This document shows, in pieces, positions 36,841-49,695 of a stretch of 64,000 nucleotides of DNA. The stretch is from positions 105,076,990 through 105,140,989 of the forward strand of contig NC_034409.1 in the NCBI RefSeq assembly GCF_002078875.1, in the 5' to 3' direction. The notes below the pieces were generated by a model. The model saw nothing but the letters and a program-made list of their open reading frames with translations. It did not search any database and was not told where the DNA came from. Each line of letters begins with the position of its first letter. The first letter of the stretch is position 1. This DNA comes from Numida meleagris. Lineage: Eukaryota; Chordata; Aves; Galliformes; Numididae. Made by a program: the position numbers and the translations under genes.

Positions 36841-39800
36841 TTTAAAGTTCACAGTATAGAGGTTCTTCATGCAAATACTATAGAAATGATTCAGACACCG
36901 CAAGATTTACCATTATGAAATGATTCAGAATTGTGAAATATTAGGAGAAACACCAATAGCTTCTGGAAGAAGAAAAATCTTAACCCATACAGCAGAAAAA
37001 TAGTGTCAAAAGCAGTTAAGCAGTGAAGTCAGTCACCCACATGTAATAACTAACACTGTCCCTCTGCAGAGAAGGAACTCTGGTGTCTGTGGGTTCTGCT
37101 GGTGATCTCTGGGACAGTTGTTGCCACTCTGCAGAGGAAGAGACTTAACTTTGAAGGCAAGAATAAGAAAGAAAGAACACATGAGAGAAAAAAGGCTATC
37201 TCCTTATAGGACAAGAGGCTGCTTCTACATCCTTCTCCAGAAAGAAACAGAAAATCTCCATGGGTTGTTCAAAACATCGTATTATTCAGATAGGCAATGC
37301 CATTATGAGTAACAGAGGAGAGAAAAGTGCAACTGTGGGAGGGAAAAATGCAAGAGGGAGCATCATTGTTGGGTGAGAAAGGAAATGTAGTTTTCTCCCT
37401 TAGTATTTGGATACTCAGAACTTCTTCTAGATGTATTGTAGAATATGGTATAATACTATGATTCAGCCTAAATTTAAACCTTCAGCTTATTCAGCTGCAT
37501 AAAGGTAACTTGGAAGCTGACTGTATAGGAAACGCTCATCTTACCTCTGCTGTTTGCACATTCACCATTCTCCCTTTTTCATCATTTAAAAATCCTTTCA
37601 CAGTAAAGCTTTGTGTACTTTGTTTCAACTCAGAAGTTACTGGGAAACTTAAGGAAAAACATTTTTTACTTACATAACATGTAGGAAAATATATTTCCAT
37701 TAGTCTCTGATTCAAATGTCACACAAACATAATGCAAAATAATACATTTGAAATCTAAGTCTGAAGAAAATAAATTCAATATTTAGGTGGTGCAAGTATT
37801 TAAAATTGAAATATCTATACTGACACAGTAAAAAGCACTATTCATTCCAGGTGAGATATAGCTAAAATCGTTTGTAGTGCTATATGAATATTGAGTTGCT
37901 ACAATACTGATTACTCTCATTGCAAAGTTCCCTTACACAACTTAGCAATGGCCTTAAAAGACCTTTTGGTTTTAACTACTCAAACTATAATTGACATTTC
38001 TGCTGCAAGTGCTGTGCCAGTTTGGAGGTGGTAAGTCCAGACTTCTCCTATCCAAGAGGGGACTGGGAAGGTGACCATATTTAGAAGATTAGGCTGCTAA
38101 ACTGTGATCTGTGCACCACGCATATATAAAATCTGTATCAGACAACAGATCTTGATGCTTGAATAGGAATACGGCTAATTCACAAATAATTTAATTTTAT
38201 TTGAAGTAATGTGCTTATTCTTACTATTAGCCATGAAAGGAATTGTGTAAGAGAAGGCGTATTTTGTGTATCATATCAAAACTACAAGTTGCTTCTGTTG
38301 GTTCTCAAGGAGTGGAGACTTCACACCTTTCCTCTCCAAACTAACTGCGGCTAAGTCACTGACAGAATTTTGTGATACAATGGGAAGCTGTTGCCGAAAG
38401 CCCTGTTTTCTGCAGTTTATGATACTCTGTTGGGAAAAAGAACAACAAATGCCTGGAAACTTTCCCTAATTCAGAAGAAACTTTTATGCTTTTTTTTTTT
38501 TCTTCTGTAAACATGTACAGCGACACTTGTGTGTTGGGCGTAACAAAATCATATATTGTCTCTTTGGCTAAGCAGTAGATGATGCCTAGAGCTATCAGAG
38601 ATTTGGACAACAATTAATGACACTGAGCTGGGTTATTTACCAAAATTTATTATACTCTAGTCTTATTGCTCTGCAAAGCAACATGAAAAGGACAACGAAA
38701 AGTTCCTTCTTGTGAAAATCTAGCACTGGAATAGTTTTGCTGCTGTTCTCAGCCTTTTAAACTGGCATTTTGTCTGCAGCTGCTTGTAAATTTCCAGAAC
38801 TGAAATATTACCCTTCCCAAACTAACCCCAACCTCTCCCTACTCCTTTCCTCTCCCTCTCAAAAACAAACAAAAAACAAAAAACAAACAAACAAACAAAA
38901 TCAAGCCTGAAGGAACACCCAGGATCCAAAATTTCTTCCAAGCCGTTGAAGCTTGGCAAAACTATAAACAATGGAAAACAAACAAACAAACAAACAAGGA
39001 TTAGTTGGATGTTTGCCTCAGCCTGAATGTTCTGGAGAAAAAGAAAAAAAAAAAGCCAGAATGGTTTCAGCCGTTTCTCAGAATGAAGTTAGGAGGACAT
39101 ATGTATATTATTTTAAATTTCTGTAAAATTCTTAGTCTTTTAACTGGAAACTCTGAAAACAGCTCTTAATAATCAATTTAGGTGCTGCTGTGATGTGAGA
39201 GGATTTTTCTGCTCCTTTCCCGTTACGGGTGCTCAAGGCTCTGAGCACCATGCACGCAAGCACAGCATGTCCAAGACATTTGATGTAATCCACATGTGCA
39301 GACGATAGCTCTGTATCACACAGAGAGTCTGGTCTCGGTGATTACATGACGTATACAAATCGATTACATTCAGTGTTAAGCTTATTGAACCTATTTGAAA
39401 CTGGGACTTGGTTCTCATCCCAGGGCTTAAGGAGACTCAACCCTTCCTGTTATCCTCCCCACTTGAAATGATGAACGTCTGAAGAAACATGGTTGTCTGT
39501 GCACTGTAGGAACTTTACAATGACAAATTCCCGAGTTCCTTCTTCTCCAATTAATAAAGCAGTGGGCTAATTGACATTGCTTGTTCCAGCATTTTATGGC
39601 ATCTAAATTCTGCACATTTGCAGGGAGAACATTTCTCTCTTCAGCATTTCTTCTGCTGAGGTCTACAGGAGAAAAATATCAGGCAGAACATGGAAGGATA
39701 AGAAGCAGGGTTACTATGAGCAAGAGAATAGGTACAATCAGGGGAAGAAATATCTCTGAGGTGTAGGTCAGATGGTACAAACAGCAGTTTATATTTCAGC

Positions 39801-40554
39801 AAAAGAAGTAAGATTAGCCTTGAGACTCGTGCTACTCTTGGTGTGCTTGCCAGGTTAGTCCTATCAGCCCTTGCTTTAACATCTTAGATACAGCCTACGG
39901 TATTTTGCAGTATGAGGACTCTGCCTAATTTAATAACAAGCGTACAATCCTCAACTCTGAGTCAGACCCAGAAGTCTACTGTCCAAAATGACTATGTGGG
40001 CTGGTATAAAACAGCAGATTAACAACAGTAAAGGTGACAAGCCTTCAGTGGTTTCTCTCATGCAAGCTCCTACGCAGACACCAAGGCCCCACATGCCTTC
40101 ATTTCAGGTAGAGGCAATCAGAGGAAGGGAGGTATCTGCCCTTTTTCGGCTGGCTGTTGAGCCAAGGTCGCTATGTTGTGCTAATAGCACGCTGGGCCAC
40201 TTCCCACAGCACAGCTCAAATATGACATCTTGCTTCATCTGCTTGAGCATTTGACCAGGTTAACCAGCTTTTTTGGTGCAGTCATGAAGTGCATATTCTA
40301 TTCAGTGGCCACAGGCATTAACCCAGCAATTAAGAGCAGCATTTAGAACAGCTAAGTACTAGGAAGGGAGGGTTAACAATTATAAAACAGAAGATCTAAG
40401 TAACGCGGTATTCTGTGCTGCTTCACGTATGAAAGAAAAGCTTACACTCCATCCATTCCAGATATAAAATACTTGTGTAAATCTGAGCACTGTTTTTGTA
40501 TGTCTCTCATAATTGGCTCTGTGTAATTAATATTTTAGTGAATGAATATGAATA
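36841..40554. other. Intergenic, no gene seen
   Basis: Between the old LINE and the mariner. Only CAAA repeats are recognisable. Open frames are short and lack splice context or family motifs. Confidence 0.6.
38861..38997. repeat. Two (CAAA)n blocks
   Basis: CAAA tetramers at 38861-38900 and again at 38975-38997, separated by unique sequence. Confidence 0.9.
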
Positions 40555-40556
40555 TA

Positions 40557-41099
40557 TGAAGGCTGCTCTGAAAGTAATGCTTCCTATTTTATTATGTTGC
40601 CCCATGATGTCAGAGGAGCATGTTGGTGGTGTGGCATTACAGGTTGAACCTTCCCACCAATATCCCATTACATTTTGTTTCCGTGTGACAGATGGCAGCA
40701 GAGGAGCAACCTGACACAACGGCGTCAGGCATGGAAGTGCGTATGAAGCAAAGACGTGTCGTAGAATGTCTCCACGCAGAAAAAATGGAACTCATTGACA
40801 TTCATCAACACTTGCCAAATGTTGATGGAGACCAAACAGTGGATGTGAGCACAGTGAGGCAGTGGGTGGTACATTTCAGCAGTGGTGACAGTGACAGTCG
40901 GTCATTTCCGCTGGTGCAGTTTTTACAAGCATGGCATGCAGGCTCTTGCTCATCACTGGCAAAAATGCAAAGCTATGTTGAAAAAAATAGCATTCTGCAG
41001 CTGAGAATCTGCTCTATCAAACAATGTTATTGTGCTCTTTGTATATGTTGTAGTTTTCATGGAAATAAATAGGAGGCATTACTTCTGGAGCAACCTACG
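40557..41099 (+). mobile_element. Internally deleted mariner (Galluhop-type), 543 bp
   Basis: TA dinucleotides flank it at 40555-40556 and 41100-41101. The ends are inverted: GGCTGCTCTGAAAGTAATGC on the left, and GCATTACTTCTGGAGCAACC on the right, its imperfect complement. Inside, from the ATG at 40734, is the N-terminal DNA-binding part of a mariner transposase (MEVRMKQRRVVECLHAEKME, VSTVRQWVVHFSSGDSD). It joins directly to the 3' untranslated end. The catalytic DD[E/D] domain is missing, so the copy is non-autonomous. Confidence 0.9.
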
Positions 41100-41101
41100 T
41101 A

Positions 41102-43132
41102 TTCCAGTTCTTCTGAAGAGGTATGAATTCAGACTTCTAAGTGTCAAACATGGGTTTTACACTGAATAGTGGTGCACCTAGAATAAACTTAAAAAATGAG
41201 AGTTACATTATTTTTTATTTTTTATTTATATTATTCTTTATATTACTGCAGACTCATCTTGATTAATACAAGATGAAGTTGTGTAAAAAAAAAAACCAAC
41301 TTTTAAATGAATGTATTTGTGAGTTCCTCTGTAGTGGGATTTTGATATGAACATTCACAAGTTAGTTTAGACACTTTGAATTTTCAATGTGCTTTCCATT
41401 AACATTTATTATAATTTTTAAATTTTAATTAAATTTTAATTAATTATGTTCTGCCTGAAATTTGGCTGCAGAAGTCCAATCTCACATAACTGAAGTAATA
41501 TCTTACAAAAAAACCCACTCACTGTCAATATACGCAAAAATTGGCTGAGGCTTACTGTGATAAGCTGTTCTATGACATGTAGGTTGAAAGGGTGAAAAAA
41601 TGGATTTGAGGTAGTTTTTTAGCTTTTGTTTTTCGTAACTGAGTTTTATATACCAAGAGATAAACTTTATGTGCTGTGAGCATAACTGTTATGTGCTAAA
41701 GCTTATAAACTTGATGATGTGTGCACTCAAAAGCATGATAGTCTGCGCATTCATAAACTTGATGGGCCTTACACAGAAAGATATTAGCTATCTGGATTTA
41801 TGCTAATTTTATTCTCCAGAAGGGAAAGAATTTATGGGCAGAGCACTCAACACAGAGCAGAGATGTAGTTTTGTGCAACCACTGGCATAGTAAGTTTCAT
41901 CAGCAGCTGCTGATGAATGAAAGATTTTGTAGACACACTTTCACACCTCTACAGGCTTGCCACCTTTGCACAGTCTGAGTTACTACTTAAAATTGCCAGA
42001 TTTTTTTTTTTTTGTAACATTTAACTACTATTTATGAGACTGCCAATGCAAATGCAAACACCCAATGACAAACTAAACAGTAGTAGAAGCTCTTATTCTC
42101 TTCTGCTTACAATCAGGTACCATAGAAGTCATGCCAACAGCACATCTCATCTTCAGTTACGTGCATAATGTCACTTGTCAGTATTCCATCATTCCCAGTA
42201 TAAAATATTTTTCTCATGTGTCACATACCTGCATCTACCTTCCGCAGTTAGTATCGGTGATAGAGAAGTGAGTATCTCAGCAGATAAAGGTGAGCTGAAG
42301 AGGATCGGAACTATTTAAATATGCGTGACAGAAATAACAGTGGAGGTGAATAAAATAAAAATGGCTAGATGCCAAAATGCAGCTTTACACACACATTTAA
42401 AGTAGAGCTAAGCACTCCAAATATATTGATGTTAATAACACTTCACCATTTTTAGGCAATCAGTAGCCATGACTTTGTTGGTGTGTAAACATATCCTAAA
42501 TGAACCCATGTGTCTACAGGAGTTCCAGATAGCTGGAGAATACTAGCTTACTAGTCATACATATTGTGTTGTCACAGACTTACTCAATGTGCAAAGCCTG
42601 GAACTGCCCGTAATAAAAAAAAACATGAGCCAATACACAATCCTGCACAGGAAAAACCACTAACAAGGAACAGCAGATATCTGTTCTGTAATGCTTACGG
42701 GCCAATTCTTAGCCAGAATATATTGTCAAAATCTGGTCCATCTCAGGATTTCTCACACTGATTTGAATGCAATTCAAGCCATTTTTGCTAAAGCTTTTTT
42801 CACACATATATCTGTATTAAATAAATGAACAATCAGACCTCCTGACTTCAGGTGATGAGGAAAGAACATGCATTACCCCAGGTTTGTTTCGGGAGGGCTG
42901 CAACCCTAGCAGGTTTTATCATTTCCTGAGTCTGAATGCAATCATTTGTTCAACCTTTTTTTTTCCCCCTTCTCATCCTGGAAGTAAAATTGGCTGGTAG
43001 TCGAACATCAGAGTCCCAGCACAAGGAAATTTAGGGTGGGAGTCACTAATACTGACACAAGAAGACAGACAACCCCATCACCTTTGTAAAAATAGGGATG
43101 GAAAACCCTCTGGAGAACAGTCATAGAGAATA
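41102..43132. other. Intergenic, no gene seen
   Basis: AT-rich unique sequence between the mariner and a reverse CR1. Nothing recognised. Confidence 0.6.
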
Positions 43133-43500
43133 ACAGAACCATAGAATCATTAAGGTTGGAAAAGACCTCTAAGATCGTCGAGTCCAACCGTCAGCCCACC
43201 CCTGCCATGCCCATTGACCATGTCCCGCAGTGCCACATCCACACGGTTCTTGATCACCTCCAGGTGACTCCACCACATCCCAGGGCAGCCTGTGTCACTG
43301 CCTTACCTCTCTTTCTGAAATTGTTCCTAATATTTAACCTGAACCTCCCCTGGTACAACTTAAAGCCATTTCCTCTCATGTTATTGCTGTTACCTGGGAG
43401 AAGAGGCCGACCCCCACCTCACTACAACCTCCTTTCAGGTAGGTGTAGGGAGCAATGGTCTCCCCTGAGCCTTCTCTTCTCGTTTCAGCATAACTCTCTG
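43133..43500 (-). mobile_element. CR1 LINE 3' end, reverse
   Basis: The plus strand begins CCATAGAATCATTAAGGTTG, then AAAAGACCTCTAAGATCGTC and TCCAACCGTCAGCCCACCCC, and continues to GAGCCTTCTCTTCTCG, complementary to the end of the ORF. Confidence 0.93.
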
Positions 43501-45689
43501 CAGACCATCGGGTAAACTTGTGGACTCATCCTCTCATCTTGTACCTCCAGAGGGAACTGAGACCTGACTTGTCTACATGGAGAGCAGGGTGGCTGACCTG
43601 CTTACACTGAATTGTTTGTATGATGTTATTTTTCCCGTGCCAGTCTCAGACTTGTGGCCCCATGTGTGTTTCCCCCACAGATGCTTGTGACATTCTGCCC
43701 TCCCCAGGCTGTGTCTGTGACAGCCTGGGGAACCTTCAGAAGGAATACTTATGGGATATCCTCACAGCAGCAGAAAAACCCTGCCCAGCAGCCGATGTGC
43801 TATTTTAGTAGCTCCATTCTGGCAGGACTGTCCCTGTAGGACTTGACACCACAGGCCTGGTTGGCCTCACTACTGGCATGCAGTAGTGATCATGAGGTGG
43901 GCCAGGGCATTCACAGCATAAGATCAGTATCAACCTTCCCTGCCTTGCCAGTTTCCCTGGAATAACTTGCTGAGGTGAAACTGTAGGCCCCTAAAAAGCA
44001 TGCCCTACAAAAAAAAAGAGTGCTGGCCCACATAGCAATTAGCCTACATTTGTGATGCCACAGAATATGCTCCAGGGCCAAAACAGCGTAGATAGACAAG
44101 GAACTGATTCTGAAACATGTTATAGGAAAATAACGTATATGCAACTGATTTGTTTTACATACACAGTAGAAAGAACAGACTCATTTTATTCTGGTTTCTT
44201 AAGGCTGAGTTAACTTCTTCTTGACTGGTCCCTCAGTACATCTCTCATCATAATTTTTTAACTCCTAGTAATGATCAGCTACTTCAGAGATGACTCTTTT
44301 CTGGCAGAGATCTCACATAAAAGAAACATAAAGTTTGTCAAAATTTGGTGATACAATTGATCCTGCTTAGTTAGTTAATCATTTCTCACTATCGGAAAAG
44401 CTGAATCACAATCTTAAATGTTAATGCTTCTGGTTGGTGTGCCAACTGGCCAAGCTACGCCCATATAACTCTGAATAAATCCTAGTTCACAGCCACCTTT
44501 GCTCAAAAGGGTCACATGCTGAAGCTTTGGGGTCATTCACAGGGAGGTATGCAGGAAATCTGGAACCCTGAGATAAAATCTTGGATTGGGAGGGGATAGA
44601 ATATCTGGGAGGAAAAAGGGATAGATAAACAAGCATTATGGTTTCCACTGTTTGAAGAGTGATTTCTTACTATGGTGAATTGTCATATGGAGCAAGCCTA
44701 GAGAAATGTAATTTAAAACTTGTCACAATTTCTTTTTCTCAGCTAGCAAGAGGTTTTATGGTTATGTAGGCAGGCACCTAACTGATTGTGCTTCTAAGAA
44801 ATTCCATGAACAGGATTGTGAAGTCAGGATACTGCAGATATCATGCATCAGCATTTCAAAGACAATATCCCTCCAGAAGGAGCACAGTATCCCTCCAGAA
44901 AGAAGCTTTCTCCTGACATCAAGAACAAAGTTTTCATTTTAGCCAGCAAAGATGTACATTCTATTACCACACAACTATAGGGTAAGAAAACTATATTTTC
45001 CATCACTGGACAAGCTTTAAAAGAAGCTGACAAAGAAGGACCTAAATTAACAAGGATTTGGGACTTTTTTAAAAATTATTCTTAGAGGAACTTTCTACAG
45101 AGAAGCAAAAGCTTTACATTGGGGGTGTAAGTAGAGTCAACTGAACTATGTTACCATCAGTAGAACCAAATACAAAATTTGACAGAGATGGGCCTTGTGT
45201 CATACTAGCCCTCTTAGGTGTGAGTGAAGTGTTATGATTAAATTAACAGAATGTCTTTTGCGTGTTTCCAAACACAGGGAAAACACATCCCTCTAGAAGC
45301 TGGAAATTGAAGATGCAGAGGAATTCCTAGATGGGACGTACTTGAGACTGTGTCACTTGACTTTCAAGATTATTAAAGAATCACAGTTCTTCAGGATGCC
45401 TGATTTTGATGGAAAACTCTTCTGCACTCATACGAATTCATGTATTGTGGAAAGTGGTTTCAAGCAAAGTTCTATGGTACAACTTTAAATTACACTTTTG
45501 CTGTGAAGTAACAGCCTCTTTCCTAGAGACTTCTCCCCAAAAAACTCCATCATTCTAGGGAAGGACTTTGAAACTGGAGTGAGGAACTTGTCACGCTTAG
45601 AAAAGAGATCTCCAGCCTGCTCCTTTACAGAGTGAGAAAATCAAGGAATATCTAACAACCATTCAAGAGAATAATAGAGAAAACTCATG
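43501..45689. other. Intergenic, partly unclassified
   Basis: Follows a reverse CR1 and leads into the SCAN/Gag-like relic. The right half may be non-coding sequence of the same old element, but I found no boundary. A 22-base step with TATCCCTCCAGAA repeated occurs at 44866 and 44888. Confidence 0.45.
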
Positions 45690-46243
45690 GAGCTGCACAA
45701 CAGTTTTTTTTGCAGCAAGCCTCATTCTGCAGCAACAGCAGCAATTCCAGGACCTTCTGGTCCAGAGGCGTGCCAGCCTACACAACATGCAGAACTTGCT
45801 GTCAATCCAAGCCCTGTACTATCAAAGCCAGGCTCTGATGATGACTCAAAAGCATATCTATCTGCATTCAGATAAGTTACTATGGCAACCTCTCTGGCCT
45901 AAAAAGAGATGGACCACATTAGTTACTTAGCAGCACCTTTTTGACAGGCGAAACACAAGCTGCTCATTCCAGATGATGGTTTGATTTAGAATTAAGTCTG
46001 TCTGAGAGCTGCTGTGGAGTTCTCTGAAGTGTTAATGCTGTAACGCAGAGAGATCTTCTTTTGGGACTTCAGACTGTGGCGTATCACTAAAGGGACTGAG
46101 CTATATGGTGGCTTTGCCTGAGAAACACAAGTTAACAGAACAGTTGACAATCTTTTTCCTACATTCTGAAGAGATACTTTCTGAAGATCTTCTAAGATGG
46201 GTCTGCTGGGCTAAGAAGGCCACTCTTGCAGAAGATGTGTAGG
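45690..46243 (+). pseudogene. Decayed SCAN/Gag-like domain
   Basis: I read ordered pieces of a SCAN-type or Ty3-like Gag capsid domain in shifted frames. They are DDDSKAYLSAF (45837-45869), YLAAPF (45923-45940), FLTGETQAAH in the next frame (45937-45966), and LSEDLLRWVCWAKKATLAED (46177-46236). Spacing and order match the domain: acidic start with AYLxxF, then LAPxLTGxAQ, then LPExLxxWV and a closing acidic helix. Stops (45873, 45900, 46240) and frame changes break it, so it is not functional. Source could be a Gmr1-like retroelement or a SCAN gene; I favour the element. Confidence 0.6.
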
Positions 46244-46549
46244 ATACAAAGGATTACTTGAGTTGCTGCTGGCACAAAACATCTTCTAGATTGAAGCACA
46301 TATTCAAAGTACAATTATTAAACCCCGGAAAAGTGAGAGCTCCCATGACTGATAGGAAGTTCTAACAGAAATGCGTGCATTCCAAAGGAAAAACTTCATG
46401 GCTACAAGGGCTCTTTAAGTTTTGGATTAGGGAATGAAGACTTCCAGAGAGGAAAATGGACCCCTCTACTCAATGTATCAAGACTAAAAAGAGAAAAAGT
46501 TGGACACATTACCCATGATCATATTCCACTATCAGGGGATGTGTGGTTA

Positions 46550-46590
46550 AAAAACAAACACACAAACAAACAAACAAACAAATAAATAAA
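46550..46590. repeat. (CAAA)n / (TAAA)n microsatellite
   Basis: CAAA tetramers changing to TAAA at the right end. Confidence 0.9.
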
Positions 46591-47516
46591 GTGCACACAT
46601 AGTCTGAAGCAGGAGAAAAATATGGAGCCAGGACAATAACATACCGAGCAACTTCTATGGACTTGGGAAGTACTTAGCTCCCTAACTAGGAAAACTTTTT
46701 CACCCCAGAAATGGTGGAAATAGTCTTACTTAAAGAGTGTTCAGAAGGCCACATAGATGTCACACAGCTATACTGTTTTAAGTCTATGGCAGAACGCTTG
46801 ATTGAATAACTAAAATGCTATCTTAAAATACTAGTTGCTTGAGTAATGAAGCCCTGGTAATCCACAGAAAGTGAGGAAGGTTTTGAAATTATATGTTGCT
46901 TCCAACATCTGCGAACCAAGATAGGTAAATCTGGCGTCAGACCAGACTGTGCCCATAATCGGAGGCAAACAAATGAAGCAACCAATAAATAAGCAGAACC
47001 AGTGGCTGGAAAAAGCACCCTGTTTATCACAACAGTAGTCCATCCACATCAGTACTGTTTCCTGTACAGCAGTGTCCACTACCAGAAACAACCATAAAAC
47101 AAGTAGGCCTAACAGATCTTTACTAAACTTTACAAACTACAAGCCTCAAAGCATGAGAGAAATGTAATTTTCAGCTTTTCCACTGATTCATTGATCTCCA
47201 TTCTATTTCTTTGATAAAAGGGAGAGTAAATAGGGACACAAATATTTATTTATGACTTTGCATTCATGTTTGTGCTATATCATATGGTTCTTCCCTTGGA
47301 TGGTAGTATGTGGATTTTTCCCCCTAGTGGTAATAAGTCATCAGCCCGGCAAACCCTTTGTTTCTACAGTATACTTTCTGTGATAGTCCTGCACCTTCAG
47401 GAACTTTTGGATCCCCTAAGTTCCAATTGCAACCATTTCTGCAGTGGTCCTAAGTCTATTCTGTTGTCAGCATAGATGTAAACGCACACCAGAAAAATAG
47501 AGGAAGAAGGGGTTGG

Positions 47517-47681
47517 GGATGCCCCATCCCTGGAGGTGTTCAAGGCTAGGTTGGATGGGGCCCTGGGCAGTCTGATCTAGTATTAGATGTGGAGGTTGGC
47601 GGCCCTGCCTGCGGCACAGGGGTTGGACCTTGATGATCCTTTAGGTCCCTTCCAACCAAAGCCATTCTACAATTCTGTGAA
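47517..47681 (+). mobile_element. CR1 LINE 3' end
   Basis: GATGCCCCATCCCTGGAGGT, GTTGGACCTTGATGATCCTT, CCCTTCCAACCAAAGCCATT and a CTACAATTCTGTG tail. Confidence 0.93.
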
Positions 47682-48171
47682 GACAGGAAGGATTGTATTT
47701 CTCAGCGTGTTGAAAGGCAGGCAAAAGTACAGGCGGAATTGTCACCAGATTTGACTAAGGTACATTTCTGTCCCATTAGGATACTGTGATTCAGTGTTTC
47801 GGGTGTTGCATATTGTGTTGCCTTGCACCTACTGAACTAAGAAAACTTCTATATCGTGCTTTCTTTTACATCAATTCTATTTCTCAAGTCTGTTGTAAAT
47901 TATTTTTTATCTCAAATCTTATTTCTCCATACTCTATGCTTTTCTCCCCTCCCCCCCCCTTTTTTCTTTTTATGTAGGTTTTTCCTCTTTTTTTTCCCCC
48001 TAAAGTGTTTTGCTTATTGTTGTTCTTTTTGACTTCAAATATTCAGCTTTCTGGGGCGTTTGTCTTTTTGGAAGAGAAAACCAACCAGGTATTCCTTATG
48101 AGCCCACCTTCTTATTCATAAGAAATATAATACACACTCCTATTATAAAGTGTGACAGTGAAATCCTAACC

Positions 48172-48208
48172 TACCTCTTCCAGCTCAGGGTATTCTGTGA
48201 TTCTATGA
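48172..48208 (+). mobile_element. CR1 tail remnant, very short
   Basis: CTTCCAGCTCAGGGTATTCT followed by GTGATTCTATG matches the last bases of CR1. Too short to be certain. Confidence 0.45.
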
Positions 48209-49420
48209 ACTGCTTGTGATACTGCATTCGTAAAGCAATGATGAGGTATTTTGGGGATGGACTACTTGGCCGCTGCTACCCCTATCTTTGGCCATTTATT
48301 GCCACCTTCTCAGCCCCGAGAAAAACGTTAGGGCAGGAATAAAAGCTAAGGGAACAGGTGTGAGCAACGTGCCCTCATCACTTCAAGGAGGCTGACCGGG
48401 AGTGAAAAAAAAAAAAAAAAACAACTATCAGAAGTTAGAACTAAAATGTAAGATAAAGGCCATCCTCTACTTTTTGATTTTTGTCAGCGTTCCACAAACA
48501 AACGGGAAACCAACAAACAAAACCCCAGTGCACATTTAGGGCGGCCGTATGCATAGGGAACGAGCTTTCCCTCAGGAACTCGTGACTCCCTTCGGAGTGT
48601 ACGGCAGAGCCGGCTCCTCAGCACCTTTTATACGAGTGGAACAGGCATTTTTTACAGCGCGAAGGAGCTCTGCCCGCCCGAGCCCCGTGACACACCACCC
48701 CGACCCGCCGGGGGGCGCCACACCCCGCGCCCCCTGCGCGCTGCCGGCGCCCCCTGCAGGCCGGGGAGGCGCCACCGCTGCGGCGAGGGGCGGCTGTGGG
48801 GACTCTCCTTCCCCCACGCCCGGGGGCCCGGAGCGCCGGGGCCACCCCAACCGGCAGCGGCGCGGCCGCACGGCCGGCGTCACCGCGGCCCGAGGGAGGG
48901 CTGGGAAGCAGCGGTTGCCAGGCGACGGCAGCCCCGCCCTTTACCCGTCGCTCTCTCTCTCCCTCCCCACGTCAGCGCCGTTTCCCTCCCGCCCGGGCGG
49001 GGTGGGGCAGCCGGGCGCCCTGACGGACAGTTGCCACAGCGACGAGCTCGCCCCGCCGCCATTTTGTCGGTTCGCCTTTTTTTTTTTCCTTTTTTCAAAA
49101 AAAAACCGATTTAAAAAAACCAACAAACCAAAACCCTTTCCCGCCCGAACCATGGCGGCGGTTTTCTTTTAATTAATTTATTTTTATTTATTTATTTCCC
49201 CTTCCCCGCTTCCCCTCCGAAAGACGAGAAATCCAAAGAACACCCTCAAAATAAAAATATATATACATATATATCCGAAAAGGGCAGTAATTCGTCCCCG
49301 AGGGTCCGCCGGAGGTTCGCCCCGCGCTGCGGTGCGCTGCGATGGAGCGGTGCCGGCGCAGAGCCGCTCCGGGAGGGAGGAGAAGGAGGAGCGGGCGGGG
49401 TGGGAGGAGGTAGAGGCTGG

Positions 49421-49695
49421 NNNNNNNNNNNNNNNNNNNNNNNNNNNNNNNNNNNNNNNNNNNNNNNNNNNNNNNNNNNNNNNNNNNNNNNNNNNNNNNN
49501 NNNNNNNNNNNNNNNNNNNNNNNNNNNNNNNNNNNNNNNNNNNNNNNNNNNNNNNNNNNNNNNNNNNNNNNNNNNNNNNNNNNNNNNNNNNNNNNNNNNN
49601 NNNNNNNNNNNNNNNNNNNNNNNNNNNNNNNNNNNNNNNNNNNNNNNNNNNNNNNNNNNNNNNNNNNNNNNNNNNNNNNNNNNNNNNNNNNNNNN
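49421..49695. other. Assembly gap, 275 N, inside the DYRK1A CpG island
   Basis: Run of N flanked on both sides by extreme G+C (GGAGGAGGTAGAGGCTGG before, GCCGCCGCCGGGCGC after). It is probably a sequencing failure in GC-rich DNA. It may contain the main transcription start. Confidence 0.99.

Larger units (their letters stand above)
46244..48539. other. Intergenic, upstream of the DYRK1A CpG island
   Basis: Contains a CAAA repeat, one CR1 copy and one CR1 tail remnant. The rest shows no gene, and no further piece of the SCAN/Gag-like element could be read. Confidence 0.55.

Noticed and set aside
40692..41072. 126-codon frame as an active transposase gene
   Set aside because: Only the DNA-binding part is present; the catalytic domain is deleted and the C-terminal half is translated 3' untranslated sequence.
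48549..49172. 207-codon open frame in the DYRK1A CpG island
   Set aside because: Ala/Pro/Arg/Gly-rich in all frames, as GC-rich DNA gives by chance; several overlapping frames on both strands are equally open and no domain is visible.
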